DNA of 64,000 bases, taken from positions 414,943-478,942 of the forward strand of contig NZ_JACHIF010000004.1 of assembly GCF_014203045.1 (NCBI RefSeq), written 5' to 3'. Positions 50,705 through 59,165 of this stretch are shown here, in pieces. The stretch's first letter is position 1. Each line of letters opens with the position of its first letter. Position numbers and translations under genes: made by a program. The notes under the pieces were generated by a model that saw only the letters and a program-made list of their open reading frames with translations, was not told the origin of the DNA and ran no database searches. Origin of the DNA: Prosthecobacter dejongeii. GTDB lineage: Bacteria > Verrucomicrobiota > Verrucomicrobiia > Verrucomicrobiales > Verrucomicrobiaceae.

Positions 50705-50894
50705 CATTCCGTGAGTGGGTATTTCAAACAACATCCCAGATGTGTTTTTACATTGTATCCGATTCCGTGAATGGAGCTTCATTCTTGTTCGACGAGATCC
50801 TGGCCGATTCGTTTCCTGCGTTTGCGATCCCAGCGTAACTCCTCCAATGACTCCTGTTTGACTAACCGCACTGTCCCCGTCATTCTGACTCCCT

Positions 50895-51323
50895 ATGGGA
50901 CTTTTCGATTCTTTGGCCAAACAAGCGTTGGGTGGTATTTTTGGAGGTAACAAACAGGGCGACATGCTCACGGGATTGCTGAACCAGGCGGGCGGACTGG
51001 GTGGTCTGATGCAGCAATTTCAGCAGGCTGGTCTGGGGGATATCTTTGCTTCCTGGGTCTCCAAAGATGAGAATCAGCCTGTGCAACCAGCTCAACTGGA
51101 GGCCGCCCTAGGTAGTGATGCGATCAAGGACCTCGCTGGCAAGCTGGGCTTTGATGCGAAGATGGTGCTGCCATTGCTCTCTCAATTCCTCCCGCAGATC
51201 ATTGACCGACTGACGCCGAATGGTAGCATTGAGGACACGCATCCCTCCGCTGATAAACTGCAGGATGTCCTGACCGGAGTGATGAAAAATGGTTTGGGCG
51301 GGCTGTTCGGTGGTCGTTCCTGA
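50895..51323 (+). CDS. DUF937 (YidB-like) family protein
   Basis: 142 residues. The start MGLFDSLAKQALGGIFGG is the hallmark of the YidB/DUF937 family, and the C-terminal half carries the family repeat with Leu- and Gly-rich helical pairs (LAGKLGFDAKMVLPLLSQFLPQIIDRLTPNG). It has no signal peptide, so it is cytoplasmic by sequence. The middle is Gln/Gly-rich (GGLGGLMQQFQQAGLGD). The function of the family is unknown. The gene stands between the tRNA and the ABC exporter and is not obviously part of an operon. The 5' leader (gtcattctgactccct) is pyrimidine-rich. Confidence 0.85.
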   Translation: MGLFDSLAKQALGGIFGGNKQGDMLTGLLNQAGGLGGLMQQFQQAGLGDIFASWVSKDENQPVQPAQLEAALGSDAIKDLAGKLGFDAKMVLPLLSQFLPQIIDRLTPNGSIEDTHPSADKLQDVLTGVMKNGLGGLFGGRS

Positions 51324-51444
51324 CCCAGCACACGCGCATCCGTAGGTTTCTCTGTTCTTCTGCTGCTGCAGAGACGTAAATGATGGGATTTCCTTTGGGC
51401 GGTCCCGTCCGTCTTAAAGTTCGTTCCGTTTACATCATCACCCG

Positions 51445-52632
51445 ATGCTGCGTCTCGCCCTCAAAATGCTATTTGGTGACACTGGCAAGTACCTCATGCT
51501 GGTGGCTGGCCTAGTGTTTGCCACCTTTCTGATGGCGCAGCAGACGGCGGTGTTTTGCGGTCTGATGAGCTGGACCACAGCGACCCTGAAAAACGTGCCA
51601 GCCCCTATCTGGGTGGTGGAGGGAAAGGTGGAGCAGGTGAATGAAACCAATCCTCTGTTGGATACCGACGTGGCTCGGGTGCGCAGTGTGGACAGTGTGG
51701 CCTGGGCTGCGCCGCTCTATTCTGGCATTCAGCGTGTGCGTCTGGAAAACGGCAATTTTAAGATCATCCAACTCATTGGTATTGATGCCACCACGCTGGC
51801 TGGAGCGCCGGTAAAACTCCTGGAAGGAAAACTGGAAGACCTACGCCTACCTCATGCTGTGATCATTGACGATCTAGGCGTCCAACGGCTTTCTAAAGAG
51901 AAGGGCGGTAAGGTGAAGATAGGAGATACCTTCGAAATCAATGATCAAGAGGCCCGTGTGGTGGGTATCGCGGATACGATGCAGAGCTTCACAGGGGGGC
52001 CTTACGTTTGGACAACTTACGAACGTGCGCTGCAATACACACCACCACAGCGCAAGATGCTCTCTGCTGTGATTGCTGCCCCGCGTGAGGGCATCAGCGA
52101 AGCTAAGTGCGTGGCTGACATTGAGCGTGAAACAGGGCTGAAGGGGTACCTGAACAAAGGTTTTAACTGGAACGATTTCACCGCTGAAAAGCCGCCTGCC
52201 ATTCAGGATTTCAATACGACGACTGTGGCCTGGTACATCCGTAATACGGGCATCCCATTCAGTTTTGGTATCACGGTCATGATTGGGTTCATTGTGGGAA
52301 CGGCCATCAGCAGCCAGACATTCTATACTTTCGTTTTGGAGAATATGAAGCATCTAGGGGCACTGAAGGCCATGGGGGCTTCTACGGCTACATTGTGTCT
52401 GATGCTATTGACGCAGGCGATCACGGTAGGGCTTATCGGGTACGGTATCGGATTGGCGTTCACTTCTGTGATGGGGCACTTTGCACTTAAAAATGATCAG
52501 CCTCCCTTTTACATGCCGGAGATTGTTCCTGTCGTAGTGTTAGGGGTAGTCCTTTTCATTTGCATCATGTCTGCGCTCCTTGGCATCTGGCGTGTCGCAC
52601 GACTGGAGCCGGCGATGGTTTTCCGTGGTTAA
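51445..52632 (+). CDS. ABC transporter permease, FtsX/MacB-like
   Basis: 395 residues. One N-terminal transmembrane helix (about 17-38, LMLVAGLVFATFLMAQQTAVF), a large extracytoplasmic domain (about 45-250, MacB_PCD type: WVVEGKVEQVNET, PVKLLEGKLEDLRLPHAVIID), then three helices (about 265-290, 315-340 and 365-385) with VENMKHLGALKAMGAS-like text (FVLENMKHLGALKAMGAS), the coupling segment of FtsX-like permeases. The topology fits the MacB/DevC/LolC superfamily, which pulls or exports substrates by mechanotransmission. The ATPase gene starts 2 bp after its stop, so they are one transporter. No MacA-type adaptor or outer-membrane channel is next to it. DevC-like is a plausible subfamily. Confidence 0.87.
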   Translation: MLRLALKMLFGDTGKYLMLVAGLVFATFLMAQQTAVFCGLMSWTTATLKNVPAPIWVVEGKVEQVNETNPLLDTDVARVRSVDSVAWAAPLYSGIQRVRLENGNFKIIQLIGIDATTLAGAPVKLLEGKLEDLRLPHAVIIDDLGVQRLSKEKGGKVKIGDTFEINDQEARVVGIADTMQSFTGGPYVWTTYERALQYTPPQRKMLSAVIAAPREGISEAKCVADIERETGLKGYLNKGFNWNDFTAEKPPAIQDFNTTTVAWYIRNTGIPFSFGITVMIGFIVGTAISSQTFYTFVLENMKHLGALKAMGASTATLCLMLLTQAITVGLIGYGIGLAFTSVMGHFALKNDQPPFYMPEIVPVVVLGVVLFICIMSALLGIWRVARLEPAMVFRG

Positions 52633-52634
52633 TC

Positions 52635-53390
52635 ATGTCTGAAGTCACAGTTCCATATGCCGCCCAGGTGCGCGGATTGAACAAGTCCTTTGGTGATGGG
52701 GCCTCGCGCATCCATGTGCTTAAAGATGTGGATATGGAAGTGAGGCAGGGAGACATTACCATGCTCATCGGCCCCTCGGGTTGTGGTAAGACCACACTCA
52801 TCAGCATTCTGGCTGGAACCTTAAAGCCCGATGCAGCCACTCAGGAACTCACGGTTTTAGGCCAGGATTTGCGCCAGATGAGCATGGGGGCGATCACTCG
52901 TTTCCGTGCCCAAAACATCGGCTTTATCTTCCAGGCCTTCAATCTCATCCCCACGCTCAGCCTGGCTGAAAATGTGAGCGTGCCTTTGCTGATCCGTGGC
53001 GTGCGAGCTGGAGCGGCAGAAAAAAAGGCCCGAGAGGTGCTGGCGCTGGTCGGCTTGGGAGACCGGGCCAAGAGCCGGCCTAACCAACTTTCAGGTGGTC
53101 AGCAGCAGCGTGTGGCCATCGCCCGCGCCCTGGTGCATGAGCCGCGCCTGATCATCTGCGATGAGCCGACGGCCGCGCTGGATGCGAAGAACGGGCAGCT
53201 CGTGATGGAGCTGTTTGAAAACGTGGCGCGCAGCCCGGAGCGTGCGGTCCTGATCGTCACCCATGATAACCGCATTTTCCCTCACGCGAACCGCATCGCC
53301 TCCATGGATGATGGGCGCATCGTGGAAGTGCACGACATTGATGCCAGCCACCCGCTGCCGGAAAATCTCCGGCATGGGTTTCACCAGTAA
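52635..53390 (+). CDS. ABC transporter ATP-binding protein
   Basis: 251 residues from ATG 52635; the open frame begins further upstream (52560) inside the permease gene but that part is not coding. Walker A GPSGCGKTT (about 46-54), Q-loop in FIFQAFNLIPTLS, signature QLSGGQQQRVAIARAL, Walker B RLIICDEPTAALD, and switch histidine VTHDNRIFPHANRI are all in place. The sequence is of the LolD/MacB/DevA type (IGFIFQAFNLIPTLSLAENV). It forms a homodimeric engine beneath the adjacent FtsX-like permease. The next gene is convergent with only a 9-bp spacer, so no terminator is visible. Confidence 0.96.
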   Translation: MSEVTVPYAAQVRGLNKSFGDGASRIHVLKDVDMEVRQGDITMLIGPSGCGKTTLISILAGTLKPDAATQELTVLGQDLRQMSMGAITRFRAQNIGFIFQAFNLIPTLSLAENVSVPLLIRGVRAGAAEKKAREVLALVGLGDRAKSRPNQLSGGQQQRVAIARALVHEPRLIICDEPTAALDAKNGQLVMELFENVARSPERAVLIVTHDNRIFPHANRIASMDDGRIVEVHDIDASHPLPENLRHGFHQ

Positions 53391-53399
53391 AGCTGTGCG

Positions 53400-54017
53400 T
53401 TAGGCAGCAACTGTGGCCCAGCGAAGGGTCGGGGCCGAGCGCACCTTGGCCTCGGCATTGAAGGCGATCAGGAGCAGGGCGCTGAAGCCTAGATCGCTAA
53501 GTAAAGAATTACGCAAAAAGACCCAGGTAGGCGGGAAACCAGGAAGGCCGATCGTCAGTGCCTGGACAAGGCCCTCAAGGCTCTTGCTGTACTCAGGCAT
53601 CGTCCACCAAGACAGGACATTGGTGACGACGTAAAAGACCAAGCTGCAGGCGGTGGCACCCAGCAAGGTCTGGAGGATACCGGCCTGACCCCGCATCTGG
53701 TGGGCAGCCCAGGCCGCCACTCCGTAAAGGACATGCATGAGGTAAACTTCAGGGTGGCCTGCACCCATGGCCAGGAACTGTCCGCCCATGGCGACGAAGT
53801 CGATGCCCACCAGCATCAGCGGCCAGGCCCACCAGGGGATAGTGCCGCGCGGGAAAACCAGCGTGCCAGTGAAGGCAAGGGCCATCCAGGGGGAGAAGTT
53901 GGGCAGCAGGCTCATGCCGTCTGAATTTAGCTTCATCCATTTCAGGCCAAGGGCGAGCAGGGCGAGCAGCAGGGGCACCCAGAGAAGGGGAGCAGTGGCA
54001 CGGGAATCAGACTTCAT
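53400..54017 (-). CDS. Small multi-spanning membrane protein, DUF6580-like
   Basis: 205 residues from ATG 54017; the frame is open upstream to 54143 but that stretch overlaps the E2 gene's 3' end and has no hydrophobic pattern. Four or five membrane segments are visible: PLLWVPLLLALLALGLKW, WMALAFTGTLVF, WAWPLMLVGIDFVAMGG, LLGATACSLVFYVVTNVLSW and LGFSALLLIAF. The phrase NFSPWMALAFTG followed by a Pro/Arg turn matches my recollection of the DUF6580 family of putative transport proteins (NFSPxxALALF). Function is unknown. It is convergent with the ABC ATPase; an upstream promoter may lie within the end of the E2 gene. Confidence 0.65.
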   Translation of the reverse strand: MKSDSRATAPLLWVPLLLALLALGLKWMKLNSDGMSLLPNFSPWMALAFTGTLVFPRGTIPWWAWPLMLVGIDFVAMGGQFLAMGAGHPEVYLMHVLYGVAAWAAHQMRGQAGILQTLLGATACSLVFYVVTNVLSWWTMPEYSKSLEGLVQALTIGLPGFPPTWVFLRNSLLSDLGFSALLLIAFNAEAKVRSAPTLRWATVAA

Positions 54018-54057
54018 GAATGGCAGAATAGAGGCTCTTAAGGGGGATGCAACATCT

Positions 54058-55290
54058 TCACAGCTTCTCCGGCTCCTGAAGGAGCTGGGCCACACGCGAG
54101 AGTAAGCGACCTGCCCCCCCACCATCCAGAATGCGGTGGTCAAAACTGAGGGTCAGCTCGGCCTCAGTGACGGGGATGAATTGCTTCACCTCCTCACTCC
54201 AACGAGGTACTTTACTGCCTGCACCGAGGCCGAGAACGAGATTCTGCTCGGGCAGAGGAATGGGAGTGGCCCAGACGATGCCAAAAGTGCCAAAGTTGGT
54301 GACGGTGGCGATACCAGGCCGATTCACATCCATGGGCAGACGCCGCGCGCGTGCTTGCTCCACCAGTTTATTGTAAGTAGGCACCAGTTGCACCAGCGGG
54401 GTTTTTTCCACCTCGCGCAATACAGGGACAAGCACGCCATCTTCGACTTCAACTGCGAAACCAATATCAATGGCCCGGGGATGAACGATGCGACTGCCGA
54501 TAAGGCGTCCAGCAACTGCGGTGTTTTCGGCTAAGGCTAGAGCCAGAGCACGGATGATGTAAAGAGCTGGGCCTGGTTTTGGATTGGCCCGTTTACGATG
54601 CGATAGAATGGCGTTTAGAATCACTGGACTCCCCACGGTGGCAAGGGGACGGCTCCAGCTACGGCGCATGGAATCCGCCACGGCGATGCGCATGGGAGAC
54701 GCTGGGGTGAGGCGATGTTGCTCAAGTCCGCGTAGGAAATTCTCAAAATCCTCCACAGTGACGCGGCCGCCTGCTCCTGTGCCTGCAATACCCGCTAAAT
54801 CAGATGCATTCAGTCCCAGTTCATTCATGCGGGCACGCATGCGGGGGGAGATGTAGCTGGCACCCGTGGCTCCTGCTGGGACAGGCAGTGCGCCGCCTAC
54901 CACAGGCTCCACTTTGGGCTGATAACCCGTGATGTTATCTTCTTCATTGAATTGGAAATGCAGCGAATCTGCACTGGGCATGCTCGTGGGCGTAGATAAT
55001 GAAACCACCGGAGGTGATTCTGTAAAACCCATGGATTGTGCATCCTCTTCAGACACATCGAACGAAGCGAGGTTTGAGCCCACTGCATAGCTCTTTTGAA
55101 CTTGGGCGGTGATGATCGAAACGTGACCAGCGCATGGACTGCTGACGGCCATGGTAGCCTTATTGGTTTCCACCTCAAAGATGTCAGTGCCTGCTTCGAT
55201 CTGCTGGCCGGGTTCGATTAAAATGCGAACAATGGTGGCCTCGGCGATGGATTCGCCCAACTGGGGCATCAGGATGGGAATAGTCGGCAT
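54058..55290 (-). CDS. 2-oxoacid dehydrogenase E2 (dihydrolipoamide acyltransferase)
   Basis: 410 residues from ATG 55290 (MPTIPILMPQLGES); earlier in-frame starts to 55503 lie in non-coding DNA. An N-terminal lipoyl domain (Lys in EVETNKATMAV) carries the swinging arm. After a linker comes a peripheral-subunit-binding domain (YISPRMRARMNELGLNASDLAGIAGTGAGGRVTVEDFENF). The C-terminal CoA-dependent acyltransferase domain ends with the catalytic SFDHRILDGGGAGRLL. The acyl group (acetyl, succinyl or branched-chain) cannot be read with certainty. E1 and E3 genes are absent from the window, so this is an orphan E2 here. The leader tctgcttcccattcctc is pyrimidine-rich. Confidence 0.88.
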   Translation of the reverse strand: MPTIPILMPQLGESIAEATIVRILIEPGQQIEAGTDIFEVETNKATMAVSSPCAGHVSIITAQVQKSYAVGSNLASFDVSEEDAQSMGFTESPPVVSLSTPTSMPSADSLHFQFNEEDNITGYQPKVEPVVGGALPVPAGATGASYISPRMRARMNELGLNASDLAGIAGTGAGGRVTVEDFENFLRGLEQHRLTPASPMRIAVADSMRRSWSRPLATVGSPVILNAILSHRKRANPKPGPALYIIRALALALAENTAVAGRLIGSRIVHPRAIDIGFAVEVEDGVLVPVLREVEKTPLVQLVPTYNKLVEQARARRLPMDVNRPGIATVTNFGTFGIVWATPIPLPEQNLVLGLGAGSKVPRWSEEVKQFIPVTEAELTLSFDHRILDGGGAGRLLSRVAQLLQEPEKL

Positions 55291-55459
55291 GAGGAATGGG
55301 AAGCAGAATGACAAGATGGAAGCTGGATGCAACACGTCAAGGCGGTGTCCAAGCATGAATGAGGATCTTTTCCGGACATCATTGAAAAGCAATCTATGCC
55401 GATCCCATGCTGGGGTAAATTTCGATTCATTCGATAGATCCATAGGGATCAATGATCCC

Positions 55460-55498
55460 GAAAAAAGAAAACCGCCGCTAGATCTCTCCAGCGGCGGT
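55460..55498 (-). terminator. Rho-independent terminator of the discoidin-like gene
   Basis: On the minus strand, the stem accgccgct/agcggcggt (9 bp) is followed by ttcttttttcgg. It lies 25 bp after the stop at 55523. Just beyond it, gggatca/tgatccc (55445-55459) makes another short palindrome. Confidence 0.85.
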
Positions 55499-55522
55499 AT
55501 CAATCAAAGGATACGAAAGGAA

Positions 55523-56185
55523 TTACTTCCCAGGAATGCCATAGACGGCGACTTCGCAGTAGTGGTTCATCTCGTTGGAGGTGTTTCCATTGCTGTAAAG
55601 GCGGACGTACTGGGCTTTGGTGTTTTTGCCATCAATAACGCGACCGTGGTTGGTTTCGATGTAAGCTGGGTCTGCACCGGCGCCCATCTTCAGGGTGTCA
55701 TCGTGATCAGAATTGAAAAGGGTGGTAACACCGGTCTTGAATTCTTTGTCGTCGGAAACCTGGATGACCACGTCCACATAAGCCTGAGCCTGCTTGTGGT
55801 AGTGCCAGGTGGCGATCTTGTTGATCGAGGTTGGGGCACCGAGATCGATCTGCACCCACTGGGGACCTGGGGCGAGTTCGACAAAGCAGCCATCGGAACC
55901 GTCAGCATCACCGTCGGTGACGAGGGAAAGTTCACCGATGATTGGAGCTGGATCACTGGAGGTGACTTCTTTGTCCTTGGCGAGGTTCACAGTGCCTTTA
56001 GGAGCCTGGAACGATTTGATGATTTTGGATGGATCCGGCTGCTCAAGGTTCGGCAGTTTAGCCGGAACTGGAGTGCCAATGAACATCGGCTTTGGGAATT
56101 CGATTTTGATCTCTTCCATTTCCTGAGCGGAGACGGAAGTGCTGAGAGCTGCGATGGCAGCGAGTGCAAGGGTCGTGTGTTTCAT
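55523..56185 (-). CDS. Exported discoidin-like (F5/8 type C) domain protein
   Basis: 220 residues. Sec signal MKHTTLALAAIAALSTSVSA, cleaved before QEMEE. The mature protein has a Pro-rich linker (about 30-60), then a beta-sandwich resembling F5/8 type C (discoidin): WVQIDLGAPTSINKIATWHYHK is the typical strand pair, and AQYVRLYSNGN and YCEVAVYGI the closing strands. Such domains bind carbohydrate or surfaces. No catalytic domain accompanies it, so it may be a free binding module. The 5' leader is strikingly C-rich (cccaacccttcccccac directly before the ATG). A gccg-gaaa-cggc tetraloop hairpin lies at 56239-56250. It is separated from the upstream Gfo/Idh/MocA gene by a terminator-like hairpin. 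Confidence 0.8.
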   Translation of the reverse strand: MKHTTLALAAIAALSTSVSAQEMEEIKIEFPKPMFIGTPVPAKLPNLEQPDPSKIIKSFQAPKGTVNLAKDKEVTSSDPAPIIGELSLVTDGDADGSDGCFVELAPGPQWVQIDLGAPTSINKIATWHYHKQAQAYVDVVIQVSDDKEFKTGVTTLFNSDHDDTLKMGAGADPAYIETNHGRVIDGKNTKAQYVRLYSNGNTSNEMNHYCEVAVYGIPGK

Positions 56186-56261
56186 GTGGGGGAAGGGTTG
56201 GGGGAAAGGGCCTCAGTTAAGGCCGATCTACGTTAGACGCCGGAAACGGCAGAATATTGAA

Positions 56262-56335
56262 AAGAGGGAACAGAAAAGTGCAAATGGAAGCAAGCTGTGT
56301 GGGCCTGGGTCTTTTTTGCACGGAATTCTGTTCCC
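56262..56335 (-). terminator. Long two-part hairpin after the Gfo/Idh/MocA gene
   Basis: Outer stem gggaacagaa (56266-56275) / ttctgttccc (56326-56335) of 10 bp; inner stem gtgcaaa (56278-56284) / tttgcac (56315-56321) of 7 bp; loop of about 30 nt. On the minus strand it is followed by tcttttc. It is a candidate terminator for the oxidoreductase gene. Confidence 0.55.
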
Positions 56336-56355
56336 GATTCAATCAAACAAACGGA

Positions 56356-57846
56356 TTAGACTTCGAAGTCCGCTGGAGTGAACGTGTACTTCTGGCCTGT
56401 CTGCAAGCAGTCATAGGCTTTCAGCACGGTCACACAGGACTTAAAGGCATCCATGACGTTACAAGTGAGATGCTCAGGCTTCTTCATCTGTACCGCTTCA
56501 ATGAAGTTCGCAACGTGGGGGGTGTGCGGGTAAACACTGAGCGTGACTGGAATTTCCCATGGATCAAGCGCTTTGGACTCTCGGGCATCGGCCACGGCTT
56601 TAGCCACGCCTGAGACGGCGTAAGACTTTGGTGCGGGTTTGGTCCAGGAGCGGTTATGCTCCCAGAACTTGTTTTTGATGTTATCCGGAGCTTTAACCAG
56701 AATCGGATTGTCTCCCGTCGTCCACTTTGTCCAGTCTTGGCCAGGCTCGGCATAGACTTGGTTTGAAGTAGGGCTTTCGGAGATAATGGCGGACCCGTTC
56801 ACACCCATGTGCTTCTCATAGTAACCTTGGCTGCCTGTGGTGGTGAGCACCTGATAGTAGGCGCGCATCGTGCCAGTAGGCAGCTTGTACTCATAAAGGC
56901 ACATGACGTTATCCGGCAGTTCGAATTTTGCCTTGGGGGCACCATCGGCCCCTGGAGTACCATCATAATAATCCACGCCGCCTGCTGCATAGAGAGAGAC
57001 TGGGGTGGTCTCATACATCCAGTTGAACATGTCGATCTGGTGGGCACCCAAGTCGGAGATGGGGCCGCCACCATATTTGGCAAACCAGCGCCAGTTGAGG
57101 AACTCTTCCATGCTGCCGTAGCCGTAGCGGGCCAGGAGTTCTGGAGAGACCGGATTCTTTTTCGGGGCACCTAGAGGGGTGCTCGCAGAAACGCCACGAT
57201 TCCACTGACCGTAACAGTGGGTCACACGACCGAGCAGGTCGTTCTTGATGATCTTTTCACGAAGGTGAACATATCGTGGATTCGAATGACGCTGGTGCCC
57301 AATCTGGAAGATGCCATTGAACTCACGGCCAGCTTTCACCATGTCGCGCGCGCCTTCGATGGTGTTGGACATCATCTTTTCGCAATACACGGATTTGCCC
57401 TTAGCCAGTGCCATGCGAGAAAACGGCGCGTGTAGGAAGTCTGGCGTGGCAATGAAGACGGCTTCGATATCAGCCTGCTTGTCGAGCATCTCTTCGATGG
57501 TCTCAAACTGGGCCACAGGACCGTCCACTTGGTGCTTGTTTTGAAGCTCCATGTAGCGAGCCATTACGCGGCGTTTGTCTTCGCGGATATCAGAAACGGC
57601 GACCCACTGGATGCCCGTAGGAATCTGGGAGGCGGCTGCGCGGAGGCGGTCACCCTGGGCACCACAGCCTACAAGGGCACATTTGATTTTGCGTCCGGCT
57701 TCAGTGCCTTGGGCAATGGCACCTTTGCTGGTAGCCAGGTACAATCCTGCGCCACTCACAGCGCTGGTGCGCAAGAAGGAACGTCGGTCAAGAAATTTGG
57801 AGAGCCCACTGGGCTTTGGGGTAGAAGGGGAAGGGGTCGTGCTCAT
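56356..57846 (-). CDS. Tat-exported Gfo/Idh/MocA family oxidoreductase
   Basis: 496 residues. A twin-arginine signal is present: DRRSFLRTSAVSGAGLYLATSKGAIA, so the protein folds in the cytoplasm and is exported. The NAD(P)-binding Rossmann motif is ALVGCGAQGDRLR (GxGxxG), followed by VAVSDI. The usual catalytic EKP motif is present as CEKMMSNT (Pro replaced by Met). GGGPISDLGAHQIDMFNWM is the conserved substrate-side stretch. Verrucomicrobia and Planctomycetes have many such Tat-exported paralogs, probably acting on sugars or cyclitols in the periplasm; the substrate is unknown. The DoxX-like gene lies 31 bp upstream on the same strand. Confidence 0.93.
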   Translation of the reverse strand: MSTTPSPSTPKPSGLSKFLDRRSFLRTSAVSGAGLYLATSKGAIAQGTEAGRKIKCALVGCGAQGDRLRAAASQIPTGIQWVAVSDIREDKRRVMARYMELQNKHQVDGPVAQFETIEEMLDKQADIEAVFIATPDFLHAPFSRMALAKGKSVYCEKMMSNTIEGARDMVKAGREFNGIFQIGHQRHSNPRYVHLREKIIKNDLLGRVTHCYGQWNRGVSASTPLGAPKKNPVSPELLARYGYGSMEEFLNWRWFAKYGGGPISDLGAHQIDMFNWMYETTPVSLYAAGGVDYYDGTPGADGAPKAKFELPDNVMCLYEYKLPTGTMRAYYQVLTTTGSQGYYEKHMGVNGSAIISESPTSNQVYAEPGQDWTKWTTGDNPILVKAPDNIKNKFWEHNRSWTKPAPKSYAVSGVAKAVADARESKALDPWEIPVTLSVYPHTPHVANFIEAVQMKKPEHLTCNVMDAFKSCVTVLKAYDCLQTGQKYTFTPADFEV

Positions 57847-57877
57847 AGCTTCACGTATTTACGTTGCGCCTTGGCGA

Positions 57878-58393
57878 TCAGCCTTCGGTGCTGGCGGACT
57901 TTTTAGCGCGGCCACGGCCAAAGAGGCCATCGAGGGAGAGATAACCGCTCTTATTGGTATAGAGGGCGAAGGCCGTCAGCAGGATGCCGACACCAATGTT
58001 GGCAGTCAGTTCCAGGTCGTCTGGCAGTGCGGCCAAGCCAAAGCCCAGGGACAAAAAGGCAAGACCGGCAGCAAGAAGAGCAAATTCGCTCAAAAGGCCG
58101 ATGCCCACCCATAAACCAACTGCAAGAAGAACGTAGCCGATGCTGTGAGCATACGCATCAATGGCAGAGGGGGGGAGAAAAGATGGCAGCATGCTGTTGT
58201 CTGTCATCAGCTTGGCGATCTGGTCCGTCTTCGTCTGGTAATTGCCAGCGTTGAAGGTCGCCGCAGCGCCATCACCAGAGCGGAACTTATCTACTCCGGC
58301 CATGAACAGGCGAAGTGCCACCCAGAGACGTGTGATCAGGTTGGCGAAAGCGAGGTCGAGGCGGCGGCAGCAGGAGGAGTTTTGATCGGACAT
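57878..58393 (-). CDS. DoxX-like integral membrane protein
   Basis: 171 residues from ATG 58393 (MSDQNSSCCRRLDLAFANLITRLW); the upstream extension to 58567 lacks coding features. Four membrane segments are visible: the N-terminal LITRLWVALRLFMAGVDKF, IGYVLLAVGLWVGIGLL, ALLAAGLAFLSLGFGLAAL and NIGVGILLTAFALY. The first helix with RLxxAxxFxxAGxxKF is typical of DoxX/DoxD-like proteins, small quinone-associated or redox-linked membrane proteins. A Cys pair near the N-terminus (SSCCRRL) could be redox-active. It is probably the first gene of a unit with the Gfo/Idh/MocA oxidoreductase, possibly as a membrane electron carrier or assembly factor; that is speculation. Confidence 0.72.
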   Translation of the reverse strand: MSDQNSSCCRRLDLAFANLITRLWVALRLFMAGVDKFRSGDGAAATFNAGNYQTKTDQIAKLMTDNSMLPSFLPPSAIDAYAHSIGYVLLAVGLWVGIGLLSEFALLAAGLAFLSLGFGLAALPDDLELTANIGVGILLTAFALYTNKSGYLSLDGLFGRGRAKKSASTEG

Positions 58394-58632
58394 GTTTTGG
58401 TTGTACTGAGTTGGCGTATGGAGATGGAGGGGCGATTCTGAACGAGTCACCTGGGAAATCCAGCAAAATTTAGATGCTAAAGACCAGAGAGTCGAAGTAA
58501 GCGCGCCTCTTGTCATTCTACGCCTGTCATTTCCAGTCCTATCGTCACTTTCTCTGGCTGATTTCATGCTTTCTGATTCCGCAGGCTTGCCATTCCGGAG
58601 TTCACCCCCTAAAAAAATAAATTCTTCTGAAA

Positions 58633-59091
58633 ATGAGCGCTGATTTTACTTCCCCCCAACTCCCTCCTGTCGGAATTCTTGAACCTCTCGGCGATGATGA
58701 TCGTGACATACTCAGTGGCTACGGGGTTTTTCGTCCGGTACAGCCAGGACAGCATTTGATTGAGGAAGGTATGGCCCAGACGGGTCTTTATTACATTATT
58801 TCTGGTAAGCTCCACGCCACGGCCATGCGTGGTGGGCACAAGGTACTATTAGGGAGTGTGCAATCCGGCGAAACTGTAGGGGAAATCAACCTCCTGGATC
58901 CTTCCGCGGCCAGCGCCACCGTCACTGCCGTGGATTTTAGCCAAGTCTGGCATATTGATTCGAAGAGCCTGGAAGCGTATCTCAATGAATACCCACGTCC
59001 TGCATCGTGGTTGCTCATTGGGATCGGTAAGACCATTGCCCGTCGTCTGCGCTCAGTGAATGAAAAAATCGCCAGCTTTTACGGTGGTTGA
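58633..59091 (+). CDS. Cyclic nucleotide-binding domain protein
   Basis: 152 residues forming a stand-alone cNMP-binding domain: the beta-roll phrases GQHLIEEGMAQTGLYYIISGKLHAT, GETVGEINLLDPSAASATVTAVDFSQVWHI and a C-terminal helix. The phosphate-binding cassette is GEINLLDPSAASATV, where the usual Arg of cAMP binders (RxA) is Ala-Ser-Ala, so binding specificity is uncertain. There is no helix-turn-helix, so it is not a Crp/Fnr transcription factor; it may be a regulatory subunit acting on an unknown partner. It is monocistronic with a terminator at 59125. No Shine-Dalgarno lies before the ATG. Confidence 0.85.
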   Translation: MSADFTSPQLPPVGILEPLGDDDRDILSGYGVFRPVQPGQHLIEEGMAQTGLYYIISGKLHATAMRGGHKVLLGSVQSGETVGEINLLDPSAASATVTAVDFSQVWHIDSKSLEAYLNEYPRPASWLLIGIGKTIARRLRSVNEKIASFYGG

Positions 59092-59124
59092 TCACCGTTT
59101 TGACAGTGTCTCTTACTTTCAAAG

Positions 59125-59153
59125 TCCGCCTCTCATCGGGGCGGATTTTTTTT
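59125..59153 (+). terminator. Rho-independent terminator
   Basis: Stem tccgcc/ggcgga (6 bp, extended by neighbouring bases) with a 9-nt loop is followed by eight T residues. It starts 33 bp after the stop of the cyclic-nucleotide-binding protein gene. Confidence 0.85.
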
Positions 59154-59165
59154 GAATAACCGAAG

